The position numbers and the translations under genes are program-made. Below the pieces are notes generated by a model. The model was not told the origin of the DNA. It was given only the letters and a program-made list of their open reading frames with translations, and ran no database searches. From Thermophilibacter provencensis (lineage in GTDB: Bacteria > Actinomycetota > Coriobacteriia > Coriobacteriales > Atopobiaceae): a stretch of DNA of 64,000 nucleotides. The stretch covers positions 2,367,201 through 2,431,200 of the forward strand of contig NZ_LT671417.1 of NCBI RefSeq assembly GCF_900128445.1, read 5' to 3'. Of this stretch, positions 34,010 to 42,058 are shown one piece after another. Numbering within the stretch: position 1 is the first letter of the stretch; every line of letters begins with the position of its first letter.

Positions 34010-35350
34010 CTAGAACCCGCCGTAGTAGTGCTCGCGCTCCCAGTCGGTGACGGCAGTGCAGTACTCGTACCACTCGGCGCGCTTCTCGCGGACCAGGTAG
34101 TCGAAGATGTGGTCGCCGAGCACGGTGCGCATGAGCTCGGAGGACTCGAAGCGGTCGACGGCCTCGCCGAGCGTGCGCGGCAGGCGGGCGATCCCGCGGG
34201 CGGCGAGCTCGCGGTCCGAGAGGGCGAGCATCTCGCTCGTGGCCTCCTCGGGGAGCGGCAGCTCCTCCTCGATGCCCTTGAGGCCGGCGGCGATGGTCAC
34301 CGCGAGGGCCAGGTAGGGGTTCGCCGTGGGGTCGGGGCTGCGCAGCTCGACGCGGGTGGCGATGTGCTTGCCCGGCTTGTGCGTGGGCACGCGCACGAGC
34401 GCGGCGCGGTTCTTGCGGCCCCACGTGGCGTGCGTGGGCACCTCACCCGTGGAGATGAAGCGCTTGTAGGAGTTCACCGTGGGGTTGGTGACCAGCGTGA
34501 ACTCGGGCGCGTACTTGAGGATGCCAGCGATGTAGTGCTGGGCGAGCTCGGAGAGGTGCGCCTCGTGGAACTCCTTGGGGCCCCAGAAGAGGTTCTCGCC
34601 GTCGTGGTCGAGCAGCGACTGGTAGAGGAACATCGCGGAGCCGGGGACGTCGGTGATGGGCTTGGGCATGAACGAGGCGTACATGCCCTGCTCGGCGGCC
34701 TCCTGCTTGATGACCAGACGGGCCGTCATGATGTTGTCCGCACAGCTCACGGCCTCGGTGAAGCGCAGCTCCACGCCGTTTTGCGAGGGGCCGGCGGCGT
34801 GGTAGGAGTACTGGACGGGGATGGACATCTTCTCCAGCGTGAGCGTGGTCTGCCGGCGCAGGTCGTTGGCCGTGTCCATGGGCGTGAGGTCGAAGTAGCC
34901 CGCGTTGTCGAGCGGCACCGGGTCGAGGTCGTTGTCAAAGTAGAAGTACTCCATCTTGGGGCCGACGTTGGGCACGTAGCCCTGCTCCTCGGCGCGGGCG
35001 AAGACGTTCTTGAGGCAGCGGCGCGGATCGCCCCCGAAGGGCTCGCGCGACGGGGTGTACACGTCGCAGAAGACGCGCGCGACGCCGGACTCCGAGGGGC
35101 GCCACGGCAGCAGCGCGAAGGTGTCCGGGTCGGGGAAGGCGAGCATGTCAGACTCCTCGAGCGAGGCAAAGCCGTCGACGGCCGACCCGTCGAAGCCGAT
35201 GCCCTCCTCGAAGGCCTCCTCGAGCTCCTCGGGGGAGATTGCGAACGACTTGAGGTTGCCGAGCACGTCGGCGAACCACAGCCTCACGAAGCGGATGTCG
35301 CGCTTCTCGACGGTCCGGAGAACGAAGTCGATGTCCTTCTCGCTGCTCAT
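34010..35350 (-). CDS. Glutamine synthetase type I-like protein with altered metal site
   Basis: A 446-residue protein of the length and overall pattern of GSI-alpha or GlnA2-type enzymes, which ligate ammonia or an amine to glutamate using ATP. The scaffold is conserved (FVRLWFADVLGNLKSF, GIGFDGSAVDGF, VTNPTVNSYKRF, RVELRSPDPTANPYLALAV). Yet four of six conserved metal ligands differ: GPEPE reads GPKME (K132), HHEVAPGQHEID reads YHAAGPSQNGVE (A185 and G192), and GSGMHxH reads GSAMFLYQ (F241). E134 and the Glu of RVELRS remain. AAAGGAAA precedes ATG 35350. Its catalytic ability is therefore doubtful; it may bind ligand or act as a sensor beside the amino-acid transporter. A third possibility is an unusual substrate. 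Confidence 0.75.
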   Translation of the reverse strand: MSSEKDIDFVLRTVEKRDIRFVRLWFADVLGNLKSFAISPEELEEAFEEGIGFDGSAVDGFASLEESDMLAFPDPDTFALLPWRPSESGVARVFCDVYTPSREPFGGDPRRCLKNVFARAEEQGYVPNVGPKMEYFYFDNDLDPVPLDNAGYFDLTPMDTANDLRRQTTLTLEKMSIPVQYSYHAAGPSQNGVELRFTEAVSCADNIMTARLVIKQEAAEQGMYASFMPKPITDVPGSAMFLYQSLLDHDGENLFWGPKEFHEAHLSELAQHYIAGILKYAPEFTLVTNPTVNSYKRFISTGEVPTHATWGRKNRAALVRVPTHKPGKHIATRVELRSPDPTANPYLALAVTIAAGLKGIEEELPLPEEATSEMLALSDRELAARGIARLPRTLGEAVDRFESSELMRTVLGDHIFDYLVREKRAEWYEYCTAVTDWEREHYYGGF

Positions 35351-35482
35351 GCGGTTTCCTTTCCGGTTGACCGGCAGGGCTACTCATTTTTCAGCGACAG
35401 GTTCTCACACGCGTGTTTCGCCCCTGTTAATGGCGTCGCCGGCGCGGCGCCCGGCGCCCGTGGGGCAAGGCCGGCGGAACGG

Positions 35483-35677
35483 CTACTTGCCGAGGTTCTT
35501 CTCGACGTTCCTGAGCATGTCCTGGGCGGCCGGGCAGGGCGCGCCCGTTGCGTGCGCGGAGCACGAGCCCCTGCTCCCGCAGCCTGAGCACTCGCCTCCC
35601 GACCTCCTGATGGACCGCAGCGCCAGGGCGAGAAGAACCGCGATCGCGGCGATGATGACGACGTCGACGAGCCCCAT
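35483..35677 (-). CDS. FeoB-associated Cys-rich membrane protein
   Basis: A 64-residue peptide with one N-terminal membrane helix (VDVVIIAAIAVLLALALRSI) followed by a Cys-rich tail ECSGCGSRGSCSAHATGAPC and a short charged end. This is the pattern of small proteins usually encoded after feoB, proposed to bind or hand over iron. ATG at 35677 has GGAGG eight bases upstream, better than a codon at 35692. Here it lies four kilobases from the feoB gene of the iron cluster and is transcribed divergently from gpmA. Confidence 0.72.
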   Translation of the reverse strand: MGLVDVVIIAAIAVLLALALRSIRRSGGECSGCGSRGSCSAHATGAPCPAAQDMLRNVEKNLGK

Positions 35678-35806
35678 GCGACCAACCTCCAAAAAGAGGG
35701 GAAAAGTTTGTTGTTAACCAAAGGCAACTATACCCATCTGCGTCATACTAGAGGGGCAAGGCGGCCGCGGCCGCACAAACTTTGCATCAGAAGGGACGTG
35801 TCTCCA

Positions 35807-36571
35807 ATGAACGACGATCAGACCATGCAGCTCGTCATCGTCCGTCACGGCGAGTCCGAGTGGAACAAGCTCAACCTCTTCACCGGCTGGACCGACGTCG
35901 ACCTCACCGACACCGGTCGCGAGGAGGCCCACGCCGGCGGCAAGGCCCTCAAGGAGGCCGGCTACGACTTCGACGTCTGCTACACCTCGCTGCTCAAGCG
36001 CGCCATCCACACGCTCAACTGCGTGCTCGACGAGCTCGACCGCAACTGGCTGCCCGTCCACAAGGCCTGGCAGCTCAACGAGCGCCACTACGGCGCCCTC
36101 CAGGGCCTGAACAAGGCCGACGCCGCCGCCGAGCACGGCGAGGACCAGGTCAAGATCTGGCGCCGCTCCTTCGACGTCTGCCCGCCCGCCCTCGAGCCCG
36201 GCGACGAGCGCGACCCGCACGTCCTTGAGATGTTCCGCGACGTGCCCAAGGAGGACCTCCCCTACACCGAGTGCCTCAAGGACACCATCGCCCGCGCCTG
36301 GCCGTACTTTGAGGCCGAGATCAAGCCGCAGATGGAGGCCGGCAAGCGCGTGCTCATTGCCGCTCACGGCAACTCGCTGCGCGCCCTCGTCATGCAGTTC
36401 GAGAAGCTGACCCCCGAGGAGATCCTCGAGGTCAACATCCCGACCGGCGTGCCGTGCGCCTACACCTTCGACAAGGACTGGAACGTCGTCGACAAGCACT
36501 ACATCGGCGACCCCGCCACCATCGAGGCCAAGATCAACGCCGTCGCCAACCAGGGCAAGGCCAAGAAGTAG
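35807..36571 (+). CDS. gpmA: 2,3-bisphosphoglycerate-dependent phosphoglycerate mutase
   Basis: A 254-residue glycolytic enzyme interconverting 3- and 2-phosphoglycerate. The active-site phosphohistidine motif VIVRHGESEWNKLNLFTGW starts near residue 11, with LNERHYGALQGLNKAD and the second His in IAAHGNSLRALVMQFE. Full length. AAGGGA lies upstream of ATG 35807; AT-rich sequence at 35695-35750 should contain the promoter. Third-position codon use is very biased to G and C, as expected for a highly expressed gene. It ends at a long cruciform-like hairpin. It is a housekeeping gene embedded among iron genes. Confidence 0.95.
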   Translation: MNDDQTMQLVIVRHGESEWNKLNLFTGWTDVDLTDTGREEAHAGGKALKEAGYDFDVCYTSLLKRAIHTLNCVLDELDRNWLPVHKAWQLNERHYGALQGLNKADAAAEHGEDQVKIWRRSFDVCPPALEPGDERDPHVLEMFRDVPKEDLPYTECLKDTIARAWPYFEAEIKPQMEAGKRVLIAAHGNSLRALVMQFEKLTPEEILEVNIPTGVPCAYTFDKDWNVVDKHYIGDPATIEAKINAVANQGKAKK

Positions 36572-36597
36572 GCTGCGTTCGTCCGCAACGCGAGGCT

Positions 36598-36662
36598 GAG
36601 GCCCCCGGTTTCCACGAGAGAGTGCGCTTCGCGAAACTCTCTCTTAGGAAACCGGGGGCCTC
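36598..36662 (+). terminator. Long nested hairpin after gpmA
   Basis: Perfect 16-base outer arms (GAGGCCCCCGGTTTCC and complement) contain an inner AGAGAGT-GCG...CGC-AACTCTCT-like hairpin. It begins 26 bases after the gpmA stop and precedes the end of the flavodoxin gene on the other strand, so it likely terminates both. Confidence 0.7.
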
Positions 36663-36712
36663 TCGCGTTTCTGCCGCAGGTCGCCGACCGAGGGGTTTGG
36701 GACGCCACGCCC

Positions 36713-37138
36713 CTAGCCGACGAGGACGCGTCCGGCGGCGCTGCAGGCCTCGAGCGCCTCGTCGTCGGGGGCGTTGTTGGCTATCACCGTGGACACCACG
36801 TTTACGCCCGCGGCCTCTGCATCGGCTCGCCAGGTCTCCATCCATTCGCCGGTGCCCCAGTCGTAGCTGCCGAAGAGCGCCACGGGGCGCTCGCCAATCA
36901 CCTCCCTGCACTCATCCCAGACCGGCTCGAACTCGTCCGACTCGAGCTCCTCCGCGCCCATCGCCGGGCATCCGAAGGCGAGCGCGTCATATCCGTCAAC
37001 CCCGTCTGCCGAGAAGTCGCCGACGGCGACGACGAACGCGGTCCCGCCCGCGCTCTCGACACCCGCCGCGACGGCGCGCGCCATCTCCTCGGTGTTCCCG
37101 GTGCCGCTCCAGTAGACGATTGCCACGTTCTTGCTCAT
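36713..37138 (-). CDS. Flavodoxin
   Basis: A 141-residue short-chain flavodoxin, an FMN electron carrier that can replace ferredoxin when iron is scarce. The FMN phosphate loop YWSGTGNTEEMARAV sits near residue 8, with GCPAMGAEEL and LFGSYDWGTGEWMETW as the two isoalloxazine loops. I start at ATG 37138 because AGGAGG is six bases upstream; the ATG at 37144 overlaps that site. It follows the DUF3793 gene by 44 bases, a common pairing. Two iron-box-like sequences lie upstream of the pair. Confidence 0.9.
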   Translation of the reverse strand: MSKNVAIVYWSGTGNTEEMARAVAAGVESAGGTAFVVAVGDFSADGVDGYDALAFGCPAMGAEELESDEFEPVWDECREVIGERPVALFGSYDWGTGEWMETWRADAEAAGVNVVSTVIANNAPDDEALEACSAAGRVLVG

Positions 37139-37182
37139 GATCATCCTCCTTCTCCCGCCTCAGCGGGAACGAAACCGCCGTT

Positions 37183-37836
37183 CTATGCCGCCGCCATCCG
37201 AAGCAGCTCCCGCATGGGAACCCCCTCGGAGTAGAGCCTCCTCACATGACGCTCGACGCGCTCGAGCCGCTCGAATCGCTTGCGGGCGACCCTCGGGTCG
37301 CCGTACACCCTCCAACGCCCTCGTGCAATCGACCCGCGACCGCCGTCGGCGATGAACCCCTCCACGTCCTCGAGCGGGTAGCCCAGAACGAGCCCGACTT
37401 CGTGCGGGAACTCCGCATGGCGCGTGCAGCAGGCGATCATCCGCTCCGCGAGGGCGCGCATAAGGGCGTCGGCACCCGTCGCGGGAAGCGCGCGCCTGGT
37501 GAGAAAGTCTCGGTTGGACGCGCTCTCCAAGAGCTTTGCCACGAGACGGGGACGCCACACGACCAGCATTTGCGCCCCTCCCCGCTCTCCGAGCAGGTGC
37601 ATCATGACGCCTTCGGCCGCGAATCGGCGCGCATAGGCATCTATTGCCCGCGAGACCATGTCATCCTGGCATCGAGAGGCGCGGGGGCGGAACCCGAAGA
37701 CCGCGGCGGGCTTCACACCCGCTATTACGAGGCCAGACTGTCGCACCAGGCAGGCGACGAACTCCGACTCCAAGCACTCCTCACAGGTTGCCGCATCCTC
37801 CGGACGCGCGAGGCAGACGTCGAATCCCCGTCCCAT
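37183..37836 (-). CDS. DUF3793 family protein
   Basis: A 217-residue cytoplasmic protein. The stretch CCTRHAEFPHEVGLVLGYPLEDVEGFI is diagnostic of DUF3793, proteins found next to flavodoxins and iron transport genes in anaerobic Gram-positives; their function is unknown. Upstream is GFRPRASRCQDDM and a Cys pair CEECLESEFVACLV near the N-terminus. ATG at 37836 follows AAGGA. It is the first gene of a two-gene operon with the flavodoxin and is preceded by the TAGGTTAACTTA box, so iron control is likely. Confidence 0.78.
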   Translation of the reverse strand: MGRGFDVCLARPEDAATCEECLESEFVACLVRQSGLVIAGVKPAAVFGFRPRASRCQDDMVSRAIDAYARRFAAEGVMMHLLGERGGAQMLVVWRPRLVAKLLESASNRDFLTRRALPATGADALMRALAERMIACCTRHAEFPHEVGLVLGYPLEDVEGFIADGGRGSIARGRWRVYGDPRVARKRFERLERVERHVRRLYSEGVPMRELLRMAAA

Positions 37837-37850
37837 AGGAATCCTTAGTA

Positions 37851-37892
37851 AGAATAGGTTAACTTATGGATAGATAGTATGCCTAAGTTGAC
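37851..37892 (-). promoter_or_regulatory. DtxR-like boxes before the DUF3793-flavodoxin operon
   Basis: AGAATAGGTTAACTTATGG at 37851-37869 contains the near-palindrome TAGGTTAACTTA. CTAAGTTGAC follows at 37883-37892. A sister copy AGAATAAGTTAACTCTGGC lies at 38088-38106. The half-site resembles TTAGGTTA of DtxR/IdeR operators. The pairing with iron-sparing flavodoxin supports metal-dependent repression. Confidence 0.5.
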
Positions 37893-37954
37893 TTTTAGTC
37901 CAGAGCGACTGAGCCAGCGGGCAACGCAACGCCGCCCGGGCGCCAAAGACAAAG

Positions 37955-37990
37955 GCGCCACCTGCCATAGAGGGGGTTGGCAGGTGGCGC
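37955..37990 (-). terminator. Hairpin terminator after the ZIP gene
   Basis: GCGCCACCTGCCA and its exact complement enclose ten bases and are followed on the minus strand by CTTTGTCTTT. It lies about 180 bases after the ZIP stop codon. Confidence 0.6.
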
Positions 37991-38085
37991 ATGGGCTGGC
38001 CTTTGCGGCGGGGAGAGGATCCGTCGCTCGGGCAGGGTTAAACGTGCCGGCGCCGATGCGAGTCGCTGTTCTTCTCGGCGCATGG

Positions 38086-38110
38086 TTAGAATAAGTTAAC
38101 TCTGGCTAAT
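38086..38110 (-). promoter_or_regulatory. Second DtxR-like box
   Basis: TTAGAATAAGTTAACTCTGG followed by CTAAT shows outer TTAG and CTAA with an inner GTTAAC. It matches the box at 37851-37869 at most positions. Confidence 0.45.
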
Positions 38111-38171
38111 TCCTATCGTGAACAGGGCAATATCACAGGTTCTCCATAAGTAAGCCATAGCTTACTATTGG

Positions 38172-38981
38172 CTACCCCAGCGCGACGTCGAGCACCATCA
38201 TCAGGACAAAGCCGGTGATGAAGCCGAGCGTGCCCACGTTGGAGTGCTCGCCGAGGTGCGACTCGGGAATGAGTTCCTCCACCACCACGTAGACCATCGC
38301 CCCGGCGGCAAACGCCAGGAGCCACGGCATGTACGGACTGATCCAGCCGCTGGCCAGGACCACGAGCACGCCGAAGATAGGCTCGACGATCCCCGAGAGG
38401 CTGCCCATCACGAAGGCCCGCCCGCGGCTCATGCCCTCGCGGGCGAGGGGCAGCGAGATGGCGGCGCCCTCCGGGAAGTTCTGAAGGCCGATGCCGATGG
38501 CGAGCGCCATTGCCATGCCGAGGTAGGCCTCCCCCGCCGCGCCGGAGGTCTGCGCGGCCATGGCGAAGAGCAGGCCCACCGACATCCCCTCGGGGATGTT
38601 GTGCAGCGTCACCGCGGAGACGAGCAGCGTCGTGCGCTTCCAGCCGGACGGCACGCCCTCAGGCTCGTCGGAGCCCGCATGGAGGTGCGGCAGGAACGTG
38701 TCGAGCGCCATGAGGAACGCCACGCCCAGGAGAAATCCGCCCGCGGCCGGAAGCCAGCCGGGAACGCCGAGGTTCTCCGCCTGCTCGATCGCCGGGTTGA
38801 GAAGCGACCACACGCTTGCCGCCACCATGACCCCGGCGGCAAAGCCGAGGAAGATGTGGTGCATGTTCTTGCGGTCGGAGCGAAAGAAAAACACGACGGC
38901 GGACCCCACCGTGGTCATGAGCCAGGTGAATCCGCAGCCGAGCGCGGCCCATGCGAGCGCCTGAGGTATGTTGTCGATCAT
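38172..38981 (-). CDS. ZIP family metal transporter
   Basis: A 269-residue eight-helix ZIP transporter of the GufA type, which imports divalent metals such as zinc, iron or manganese. The metal-site signatures SAVTLHNIPEGMSVGLLFA (helix 4) and LQNFPEGAAISLPLAREG (helix 5) are intact; a His/Asp-containing loop LPHLHAGSDEPE lies between helices 3 and 4. AGGAG lies upstream of ATG 38981. It sits between feoB and the DUF3793-flavodoxin operon, so iron or manganese is a reasonable guess. A palindrome CTACTTAAATAGTAG lies in its promoter region. Confidence 0.87.
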   Translation of the reverse strand: MIDNIPQALAWAALGCGFTWLMTTVGSAVVFFFRSDRKNMHHIFLGFAAGVMVAASVWSLLNPAIEQAENLGVPGWLPAAGGFLLGVAFLMALDTFLPHLHAGSDEPEGVPSGWKRTTLLVSAVTLHNIPEGMSVGLLFAMAAQTSGAAGEAYLGMAMALAIGIGLQNFPEGAAISLPLAREGMSRGRAFVMGSLSGIVEPIFGVLVVLASGWISPYMPWLLAFAAGAMVYVVVEELIPESHLGEHSNVGTLGFITGFVLMMVLDVALG

Positions 38982-39030
38982 GCGAGAAGCTCCTTTTTTT
39001 CGATGTGGCGCGCCATCTCATGACGCCCCC

Positions 39031-39160
39031 AAGTTTGTAGTGTAGTCTGTGAGCGACATCTGAAGTACTACTTAAATAGTAGCATTTATCTACCTGCCGA
39101 TTCTCAGATGCAGTTTCGTAGTGTACGTGAGGTGTCCGTCACAAAGCACACTACAAACTC
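39031..39160. repeat. Inverted GTTTGTAGTGT repeats around the ZIP promoter
   Basis: GTTTGTAGTGT at about 39031-39041 recurs inverted as ACACTACAAAC at about 39151-39161, with further similarity inward (CTGTGAGCGAC against TTGTGACGGAC). The palindrome CTACT-TAAAT-AGTAG (39068-39082) lies between. A second GTAGTGT-ACACTAC hairpin sits at 39121-39157. This could be a promoter operator region or a small insertion. Confidence 0.45.
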
Positions 39161-39200
39161 GACGGGACGGGAAGAGCCCCCCGAGGGAGCGCACAAAAGG

Positions 39201-39235
39201 GGCGCGCCGCCGGGAAGAAGAGCCGGCGGCGCGCC
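39201..39235 (-). terminator. Terminator of feoB
   Basis: GGCGCGCCGCCGG and CCGGCGGCGCGCC enclose nine bases and are followed on the minus strand by CCTTTTGTG. It lies 28 bases past the feoB stop codon. Confidence 0.75.
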
Positions 39236-39243
39236 AATCTGCA

Positions 39244-39264
39244 AATTGGGGACTGTCCCCAATT
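39244..39264. repeat. REP-like palindrome overlapping the feoB stop codon
   Basis: AATTGGGGAC-T-GTCCCCAATT is a perfect 10-bp palindrome whose right edge touches the feoB stop codon (39263-39265). It carries the GGGGACAGTCCCC core of the REP-like family. Confidence 0.7.
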
Positions 39265-41926
39265 AACAGAGCTGTGCGAGGACCTTCTCGTCCTTCTCGT
39301 CCTGCTTGGGCATCGGGCGCACGATCTGGAAGATCATGCCCGCGAGCAGCACGAACGCGACCACCGTCCACAGCCCGAAGTTGCCCAGCACGAAGAGCTC
39401 CCAGAGCTGGTTGATGATCAGGCCCACGCACCAGGCGAAGACGCACTGGTAGCCAATGGCGAACCAGAACCACTTGGGCGAGTCCATCTGCTTGCGGATG
39501 GTGCCGATGGCGGCGAAGCACGGCGCGTCGAGCATGTTGAAGGCCACGAAGGCGCACATCGCACCGACGTGCAGGATGCCGGAGGCGTCGGTGAACATGC
39601 CGGCGAAGCCGCTCCACATGGTCACGGAGTTCTCGGTGGCGTCGCCGATGCCATAGATCACGCCGAAGGTGGAGACGAGGTTCTCCTTGGCGATGAGGGC
39701 GTTGATCGACGCCGCGGCGGCCTGCCAGGTGTCGGCGCCAAGCGGGGCGAAGATCCAGGCGACGGCGTTGCCCACGATCGCGAGCAGGGAGTAGTCGGTG
39801 TAGTACTCGGGCGCGCCCTCCATGAGCGACATGAAGCCGAAGGCGCCGTTGCCGCCCTCCCAGTTGGCAAAGCCGAACTCGAGCAGGAACCACACCACCA
39901 CGGACGCGGCAAAGATGATCGTCGTGGCCTTCTTGAGGTACGCGGAGATGCGCTCCCACACGTGCAGCCACCAGCTCTTGAGGGTGGGCAGGTGGTAGTC
40001 GGGGAGCTCCATCACGAACGGCGCGGGCTCGCCGGCGAACATCTTGGTCTTCTTGAGCATGAGCGCGGAGACGACGATCGCCGCGAGGCCGAGGAAGTAG
40101 AACATCGGCGCCACCCACCAGGCGTCGGAGCCGCCGATGAGCACGCCCATCACGAGGGCGATGATCGGGGTCTTGGCGCCGCACGGGATCATGGTGGTGA
40201 GCATCGCCGTCATGCGGCGGTCCTTCTCGTTCTCGATGGTCTTGGTGGCCATGACGCCCGGCACGCCGCAGCCCGAGGAGATGAGCATCGGGATGAAGCT
40301 CTTGCCGGACAGGCCGAAGCGGCGGAACACGCGGTCCATGACGAAGGCCACGCGGCTCATGTAGCCGCAGTCCTCGAGGAAGCACAGCATGACGAAGAGC
40401 ACGAGCATCTGCGGGATGAAGCCGAGCACCGCGCCAACGCCGGCGACGATGCCGTCGAGGACGAGCGCGGTCACGAACTCGGAGGCGCCCGCCGCGGCGA
40501 GCCAGCCCTCGATGACGGAGGGGATCGACGGCACGAAGCTGGCGTAGTCATCGAGCGCCGGCGCGCTCTCCTGCGCGGCGACGGCGTCGGCGAAGTCCGA
40601 CGCGCTCACGGAGTCGATGACCGCGAGCTCCTGCCCGTCGGCCAGCACGGGCTCGCCGTCGGCGTCGATGCGGGTGACGACCTCCTCGTTCGCGTCGAGG
40701 AAGTTGCCGTCGCCGTCGTGCATCGGGACGTCGGTGGCCACGACACCGGCGGCCTCCGCCTCGGCGACGAAGCCAGAGACGACGGCCTGCGCCTCGGCGT
40801 CCTCGGGATCCTCGGCGAGGGCGGCGACCGCGTCGCTCACGCCGGCGGTGTCAAGCCCGTCGGCCTCGGCCGCGGCCAGGAAGCCGTCGATCTTGTCGCC
40901 GTAGTAGCCGGCGTCGTACTCCTCGGTCGCCGTCTCGTAGGCCGCCTGGTCGGACGGGTTCCAGAGCCAGCCGTCGCCGAAGACGCCGTCGTTGGCCCAG
41001 TCGGTGCCCCACGTTCCCACCGTGGACACCGCGATGTAGTACACGACGAACATCACCACGACGAAGATGGGCAGGCCGAGGATGCGGTTGGTCACGACCT
41101 TGTCGATCTTCTCGGACATGCTGAGCTTCTTGGGAGCCTTCTTCACGCAGGCGGCCATGACGCCCGCGATCCAGTCGTAGCGATCTGAGGTGATGATGGA
41201 CTCGGCGTCGTCGTCACGGGACTTCTCCACTGCCTTGATGACCTGCTCGGCCTTGTTGAGCTGCGCGGACGAGAGGTGGAGGGCCTTCACCGCCTCGGCG
41301 TCGCGCTCGAAGACCTTGATCGAGTACCAGCGCACGAGGTTTGCGTCGCAGCTGCCGGAGACTACGTCGGCGATCTGCGCGAGCGCGCCCTCGACCTCAG
41401 GCGAGAAGCACCGCGCGCCCGGCTGGACCTTGCCCGCCCTGCCGGCCTCCACGGCCTTGCTCACCAGCGCGTCGAGGTTGGTGTTGCGCAGCGCGGAGAC
41501 CTCCACGACCGGCGCGCCCAGGCGCTCCGAGAGCGCGGCGGCATCGATGACGTCTCCCCGCTCCTTGAGCAGGTCGCACATGTTGAGACCCACCACGACG
41601 GGGCGCCCGGCCTCCAGGAGCTGCGTGGTGAGGTAGAGGTTGCGCTCGAGGTTGGTGGCGTCCACGAGGTCGATCACGGCGTCCGGGCGCTCGTTCACGA
41701 TGTAGTCGCGCGAGACGACCTCCTCGGGCGTGTACGGGGAGAGCGAGTAGATGCCGGGCAGGTCGACGAAGGTGACGTCGCGGTCCGCGCGCCAGGTCGC
41801 CTGCTTCTTCTCCACGGTGACGCCGGGCCAGTTGCCCACGTACCCGTTGGAGCCGGTGAGCTCATTGAACAGCGTGGTCTTGCCGCAGTTTGGGTTGCCT
41901 GCGAGACCGATCGTGATCTCAGCCAT
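39263..41926 (-). CDS. feoB: Ferrous iron transporter FeoB with large exported insertion
   Basis: An 887-residue FeoB. The G domain starts at the P-loop GNPNCGKT (10-17) with NWPGVTVEKK, DLPGIYSLSPYTPEE and GLNMCDLL, followed by the helical GDI-like region (about 170-265). Membrane helices start near 283. Between the first helix and the GIVAGVGAVLGFIPQ gate motif lie about 185 residues instead of about 50; the extra part (roughly 320-465) is Ala/Asp/Glu-rich and predicted outside the cell. The second half has ISSGCGVPGVMATKTI and the C-terminal gate. It is transcribed from its own promoter with a DtxR-like box, after the two feoA genes. It is the second FeoB in this window. Confidence 0.88.
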   Translation of the reverse strand: MAEITIGLAGNPNCGKTTLFNELTGSNGYVGNWPGVTVEKKQATWRADRDVTFVDLPGIYSLSPYTPEEVVSRDYIVNERPDAVIDLVDATNLERNLYLTTQLLEAGRPVVVGLNMCDLLKERGDVIDAAALSERLGAPVVEVSALRNTNLDALVSKAVEAGRAGKVQPGARCFSPEVEGALAQIADVVSGSCDANLVRWYSIKVFERDAEAVKALHLSSAQLNKAEQVIKAVEKSRDDDAESIITSDRYDWIAGVMAACVKKAPKKLSMSEKIDKVVTNRILGLPIFVVVMFVVYYIAVSTVGTWGTDWANDGVFGDGWLWNPSDQAAYETATEEYDAGYYGDKIDGFLAAAEADGLDTAGVSDAVAALAEDPEDAEAQAVVSGFVAEAEAAGVVATDVPMHDGDGNFLDANEEVVTRIDADGEPVLADGQELAVIDSVSASDFADAVAAQESAPALDDYASFVPSIPSVIEGWLAAAGASEFVTALVLDGIVAGVGAVLGFIPQMLVLFVMLCFLEDCGYMSRVAFVMDRVFRRFGLSGKSFIPMLISSGCGVPGVMATKTIENEKDRRMTAMLTTMIPCGAKTPIIALVMGVLIGGSDAWWVAPMFYFLGLAAIVVSALMLKKTKMFAGEPAPFVMELPDYHLPTLKSWWLHVWERISAYLKKATTIIFAASVVVWFLLEFGFANWEGGNGAFGFMSLMEGAPEYYTDYSLLAIVGNAVAWIFAPLGADTWQAAAASINALIAKENLVSTFGVIYGIGDATENSVTMWSGFAGMFTDASGILHVGAMCAFVAFNMLDAPCFAAIGTIRKQMDSPKWFWFAIGYQCVFAWCVGLIINQLWELFVLGNFGLWTVVAFVLLAGMIFQIVRPMPKQDEKDEKVLAQLC

Positions 41927-41976
41927 GTCCTGCCTTTCAGAGTTACCTAATTGCTACTTGCATGGTGACAATTGTT

Positions 41977-41993
41977 AGACTCAGCTAACTTGG
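41977..41993 (-). promoter_or_regulatory. DtxR-like box before feoB
   Basis: AGACTCAGCTAACTTGG resembles the boxes at 37851 and 38088 (shared AGA-T-AG-TAACT). A second AGTTACCTAA lies at 41941-41950, nearer the gene. Together they suggest metal-dependent control of feoB. Confidence 0.45.
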
Positions 41994-42001
41994 TGCGCGA
42001 G

Positions 42002-42025
42002 AAAAACGGCCGCTCTCGGCCGTTT
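42002..42025 (-). terminator. Intrinsic terminator between feoA and feoB
   Basis: On the minus strand AAACGGCCG, AGAG and CGGCCGTTT are followed by TTC, giving a stem with a run of five T. It separates the feoA pair from feoB. Confidence 0.75.
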
Positions 42026-42056
42026 CCTGACAAAGGTGCCAGGGACGTTTGTCAGG
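42026..42056. repeat. REP-like hairpin at the feoA stop codon
   Basis: CCTGACAAA and TTTGTCAGG enclose GGTGCCAGGGACG. It ends two bases from the feoA stop codon (42059). Confidence 0.75.
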
Positions 42057-42058
42057 TT

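Larger units (their letters stand above)
37837..38171. other. Intergenic region between ZIP and DUF3793 genes
   Basis: The 335 bases contain, from right to left on the minus strand: an iron-box-like site (38086-38110), a 13-bp hairpin that probably ends the ZIP transcript (37955-37990), and a second iron-box-like site next to the DUF3793 start (37851-37892). GTTCTTCTC occurs at about 38068. I found no convincing gene. Confidence 0.6.

Noticed and set aside
37879-38094. Small plus-strand protein between the ZIP and DUF3793 genes
   Set aside because: The frame runs through a perfect hairpin and metal-box sequences and has no binding site.
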